A stretch of 64,000 nucleotides of DNA from Myroides sp. JBRI-B21084 (GTDB lineage: Bacteria > Bacteroidota > Bacteroidia > Flavobacteriales > Flavobacteriaceae), in NCBI RefSeq assembly GCF_030545015.1, contig NZ_CP120653.1, forward strand, positions 1,984,001-2,048,000, in the 5' to 3' direction. Made by a program: the position numbers and the translations under genes. Within the stretch, counting starts at the first letter, position 1; every line of letters begins with the position of its first letter. The notes under the pieces are model-generated. The model did no database searches and was not told the origin of the DNA. It was given only the letters and a program-made list of their open reading frames with translations. Shown here piece after piece: positions 61,469 to 64,000 of the stretch.

Positions 61469-62050
61469 ATGAAAATTGGTTTGTATTTTGGTACTTTTAA
61501 CCCTATACATGTGGGGCATTTAATTATAGCCAATCACCTTGCAGAAAACAGTGATTTAGATCAAGTTTGGATGGTGGTTACACCACACAATCCCTTAAAA
61601 AACAAAGCCGGTTTACTACCCGATTATCACAGGTTACACATGGTACATTTGGCTACACAAGGGTATGAACATATTGTGCCAAGCGATATTGAATTTAAAT
61701 TGCCACAACCTAATTACACAGTTAATACGTTGGCGCATTTACAAGAAAAATATCCAAACCATACTTTTTCGTTAATTATGGGCGAAGACAATTTAAAATC
61801 GTTACAAAAATGGAAAAACTACGAGGTTATTTTAAACAATTACAAATTGTATGTTTATCCTCGTATATCATCAACCCAAGAAACAAATAGCCCTATTACA
61901 CACCCTAACATTGTAAAAATTAATGCGCCAATTGTAGAGCTGTCTTCTACCTTTATTAGGCAAAGCATTAAAAATCAAAAAAATGTAAAACCAATGTTAG
62001 ATACAAAAGTGTGGGAGTATATAGATCATAATTTATTTTATAAAAAATAA
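61469..62050 (+). CDS. nadD: Nicotinate-nucleotide adenylyltransferase
   Basis: NadD joins ATP and nicotinate mononucleotide in NAD synthesis. The 193-residue protein has GTFNPIHVGHLIIA near the N-terminus and ELSSTFIRQSI at the C-terminus, which are the two nucleotidyltransferase signatures (G-x-F-x-P-x-H-x-G-H and I/S-S-T-x-I-R). Length and order are standard. It ends the yicC-gmk-nadD unit. Confidence 0.95.
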   Translation: MKIGLYFGTFNPIHVGHLIIANHLAENSDLDQVWMVVTPHNPLKNKAGLLPDYHRLHMVHLATQGYEHIVPSDIEFKLPQPNYTVNTLAHLQEKYPNHTFSLIMGEDNLKSLQKWKNYEVILNNYKLYVYPRISSTQETNSPITHPNIVKINAPIVELSSTFIRQSIKNQKNVKPMLDTKVWEYIDHNLFYKK

Positions 62051-62114
62051 TAAACTATAACCATTAATAAAGGCAATTTAACATAACAATAGACAAAAAA
62101 AAGCTTAAAAAAGT

Positions 62115-62122
62115 TATTTTTG
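62115..62122 (+). promoter_or_regulatory. Putative -7 element for gpsA
   Basis: TATTTTTG matches TAnnTTTG, 18 bp before ATG 62141. It contains a TTG (62120) that could be mistaken for a start. Confidence 0.55.
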
Positions 62123-62140
62123 CAAATCAAACAAAAAAGA

Positions 62141-63136
62141 ATGATTAACAATCCAAAGTTTGCAGTAATTGGTGGCGGTAGTTGGGCAACGGCCATTGCA
62201 AAAATGTTGTGCCATAACGTAGGCGAAATTGCCTGGTATATGCGCAACGAAACTGCAATTGAAGAATTAAAAGTTAATAAGCACAATCCCAATTATTTAA
62301 GTTCGGTTGAGTTTGATACCGATCAATTAATATTAACCACCGATATCAATCAGGCAATTAGTTATGCCGATTACATTTTTTTTGCCATTCCATCTGCTTT
62401 TTTAAGTAGCGAATTAGATAAACTTACCGTTTCTTTACAAGATAAAGTAATTATATCGGCAATTAAAGGAATTATTCCCGAAACAGGTTTAATTGTTGGG
62501 CAACATTTTATTGAAAAATACAATATTGCTATTGATAATATTGCTGTAGTTGCTGGCCCTTGTCATGCCGAAGAAGTTGCTTTAGAGCGTTTGTCGTATC
62601 TAACCATTGCAGGTGGTAATTTAGAAAAAGCCGAAGTGATTGCTAAAAGTTTGCGCAGCCATTATATAAAAGCAAAAACATCAGACGATGTAATTGGTAC
62701 CGAATATGCAGCCATGTTAAAAAATATTTACGCAATTGCTGCGGGTATGGCACATGGTTTGGGTTATGGCGATAACTTTCAGGCGTTGTTAATTAGCAAT
62801 GCTATTCGCGAAATGAAAAAATTTATTAAAAAAGTACATAAACTAAAACGCAATATTAACGATTCTGCTTACTTAGGCGATTTGTTAGTAACGGGTTATT
62901 CGCTTTTTTCGCGCAACCGCATGTTTGGTAATATGATAGGTAAAGGGTACACCGTAATTTCTACAAAAATGGAAATGAATATGGTTGCCGAAGGGTATTA
63001 TGCTACCAAAAGTGCCTATTTAATGAATCAAAAATTAAAAGCCAAAACGCCTATTATTGATGCGGTTTATGATGTGCTTTACAACAATAAAGAACCTAAA
63101 AAAGTATTTAAAAGACTTACAGATAAATTAGACTAA
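62141..63136 (+). CDS. gpsA: NAD(P)-dependent glycerol-3-phosphate dehydrogenase
   Basis: GpsA reduces dihydroxyacetone phosphate to sn-glycerol 3-phosphate for phospholipid synthesis. The 331-residue protein has the dinucleotide motif AVIGGGSWATAIAKML, the FFAIPSAFL and SAIKGI blocks, and the C-terminal substrate site GTEYAAMLKNIYAIAAGMA with the catalytic Lys. The start is ATG 62141 (MINNPKFAVIGG). The following terC-like gene starts 4 bp downstream. Confidence 0.95.
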   Translation: MINNPKFAVIGGGSWATAIAKMLCHNVGEIAWYMRNETAIEELKVNKHNPNYLSSVEFDTDQLILTTDINQAISYADYIFFAIPSAFLSSELDKLTVSLQDKVIISAIKGIIPETGLIVGQHFIEKYNIAIDNIAVVAGPCHAEEVALERLSYLTIAGGNLEKAEVIAKSLRSHYIKAKTSDDVIGTEYAAMLKNIYAIAAGMAHGLGYGDNFQALLISNAIREMKKFIKKVHKLKRNINDSAYLGDLLVTGYSLFSRNRMFGNMIGKGYTVISTKMEMNMVAEGYYATKSAYLMNQKLKAKTPIIDAVYDVLYNNKEPKKVFKRLTDKLD

Positions 63137-63140
63137 AACA

Positions 63141-64000
63141 ATGAAAAACTTACCCGATGATCATTTAATTAACCACCCTTGGCTTATTGGTGGCTTTGCA
63201 ATTGCAGTTGTAATTATGCTTTTGCTAGATTTGGGAATATTTAATAAAAAAAGCCACACTATTTCTAATAAAGAAGCCCTATCGTGGACAATTGTTTGGA
63301 TTACCCTTTCAATGGTTTTTAGCGGCGTGGTGTATTGGGTACTTGATAAACCTTACGGTATTACCGATAACTTTGCTAAATACCAAGCGGCTTATTGGAT
63401 TGAAAAAGCACTTTCGGTTGATAACCTTTTTGTGTTTATTTTAGTATTTAAATTTTTTAAAATCCCTAAAGATTATCAGCACAAAGTATTGTTCTGGGGT
63501 ATTTTAGGAGCTTTGTTTTTTAGAGCAATATTTATTTTTGCGGGTGTAGAATTAATTAAATTAACTTACATAGATTTACCGTTTTTAGGGATTGACCCTG
63601 AAACAGGCGGTCCACGTCAGTTAAACATTGTATTATTTGTTTTTGGAATTTTCTTAATTTTTGCGGGTATCAAATCATGGGCTTCTAACAATCACGAAGA
63701 CGAGGAAGAAGGTGCCGATTTATCTAGAAACTTTGGTGTACGCATTGTTCATGCATTTTTTAAAGTAACCAAAGGCTTTCATGGCGATAAATTTTTTACT
63801 GTAGAAAACGGTGTAAAAATGGTAACCCCATTATTTGTTGCTTTAGCTGTAATTGAAATTACCGATTTGGTTTTTGCAGTTGATAGCATACCAGCTATTT
63901 TTGCTATTGCACCAGACGATCCATTCATATTATACACATCAAACATATTTGCTATTTTAGGTTTGCGTTCTATGTATTTTTTACTAGCAAATTCAATGGA
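63141..64000 (+). CDS. TerC family integral membrane protein (3' end outside window)
   Basis: The visible 286 residues start MKNLPDDHLINHPWLIGGF and contain about seven membrane segments. EKALSVDNLFVFILVFKFF near residue 94 and EITDLVFAVDSIPAIFAI near residue 236 carry the paired acidic D-N and D-S motifs of TerC/Alx proteins, which have been linked to manganese handling and tellurite resistance. The frame is open to the right edge. It lies 4 bp after gpsA and no yybP-ykoY (manganese) riboswitch can fit in that gap, so such control is absent here unless it acts upstream of gpsA. Confidence 0.9.
   Translation, partial: MKNLPDDHLINHPWLIGGFAIAVVIMLLLDLGIFNKKSHTISNKEALSWTIVWITLSMVFSGVVYWVLDKPYGITDNFAKYQAAYWIEKALSVDNLFVFILVFKFFKIPKDYQHKVLFWGILGALFFRAIFIFAGVELIKLTYIDLPFLGIDPETGGPRQLNIVLFVFGIFLIFAGIKSWASNNHEDEEEGADLSRNFGVRIVHAFFKVTKGFHGDKFFTVENGVKMVTPLFVALAVIEITDLVFAVDSIPAIFAIAPDDPFILYTSNIFAILGLRSMYFLLANSM

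Noticed and set aside
62120..62140. TTG at 62120 as the start of gpsA
   Set aside because: It is part of TATTTTTG; the Rossmann motif is correctly placed from the ATG at 62141.
63121..63140. A manganese (yybP-ykoY) riboswitch before the terC-like gene
   Set aside because: Only 4 bp separate gpsA and terC, and no such structure is visible in that gap.
1..64000. tRNA genes, rRNA genes, CRISPR arrays and replication origins
   Set aside because: Reading the gaps between genes showed no cloverleaf-like sequence, no regularly spaced repeats and no DnaA-box cluster.

Overview
The window is low-GC DNA from a member of the Bacteroidota, almost certainly a Flavobacteriaceae species close to Flavobacterium or Myroides. 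Three things point there. Putative promoters carry the flavobacterial -7 element TAnnTTTG. Two proteins end in type IX secretion (T9SS) type A sorting domains. Several genes belong to families typical of this group (DUF6341/DUF6427 next to upp, DUF4254 next to a family-9 glycosyltransferase, a short-chain type L-threonine dehydrogenase). Genes are packed tightly with 1-14 bp overlaps. I saw no tRNA, rRNA, CRISPR array, insertion sequence or integrase, and no gene-free stretch over 300 bp.

Layout. 1-3959: a 5'-truncated GH3-family gene, a carboxypeptidase-regulatory-like protein and a large nucleoside-phosphorylase-like protein. 3956-14200: a surface polysaccharide locus with Wzz-like, Wzx-like, two Wzy/ligase-like membrane proteins, three glycosyltransferases, UDP-glucuronate decarboxylase and the initiating sugar-phosphate transferase. 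14249-31275: mostly housekeeping genes (purD, ferredoxin reductase, PadR module, paired outer-membrane proteins, asparaginase, acyltransferase, TatD, MarC, upp, GT9, M20 deacylase). 31357-39582: a large T9SS cargo protein, mfd with flanking exported proteins, and tdh. 40280-44701: an ABC exporter, HlyD and TolC trio whose ATPase has lost most catalytic motifs. 44772-45920: holB.

45923-52895 is the most interesting part. It is a minus-strand locus that reads, in transcription order, AraC regulator, pilin-like protein, second pilin-like protein, PapD-like chaperone, two-domain tip-like protein, and a 930-residue outer-membrane barrel protein in the place of an usher. This has the logic of a chaperone-usher pilus of the CS1/ECP kind, but in a phylum best known for type V pili, and with an usher candidate whose domain plan looks different from FimD/PapC.

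53046-64000: GNAT acetyltransferase, CvpA, pheS, an unusual TrhO tRNA hydroxylase fused to a U32-peptidase C-terminal-like domain, an ArsC-like protein, aqpZ, a small T9SS cargo protein, then yicC-gmk-nadD and gpsA-terC (terC cut by the window end).

Regulatory points: an identical FNR/CRP-like palindrome sits at exactly the same distance from the -7 box of trhO and of the ferredoxin reductase gene; the padR promoter is enclosed by a perfect inverted repeat; and the pilin region has its own promoter, leader palindrome and internal terminator, which would favour excess pilin production.
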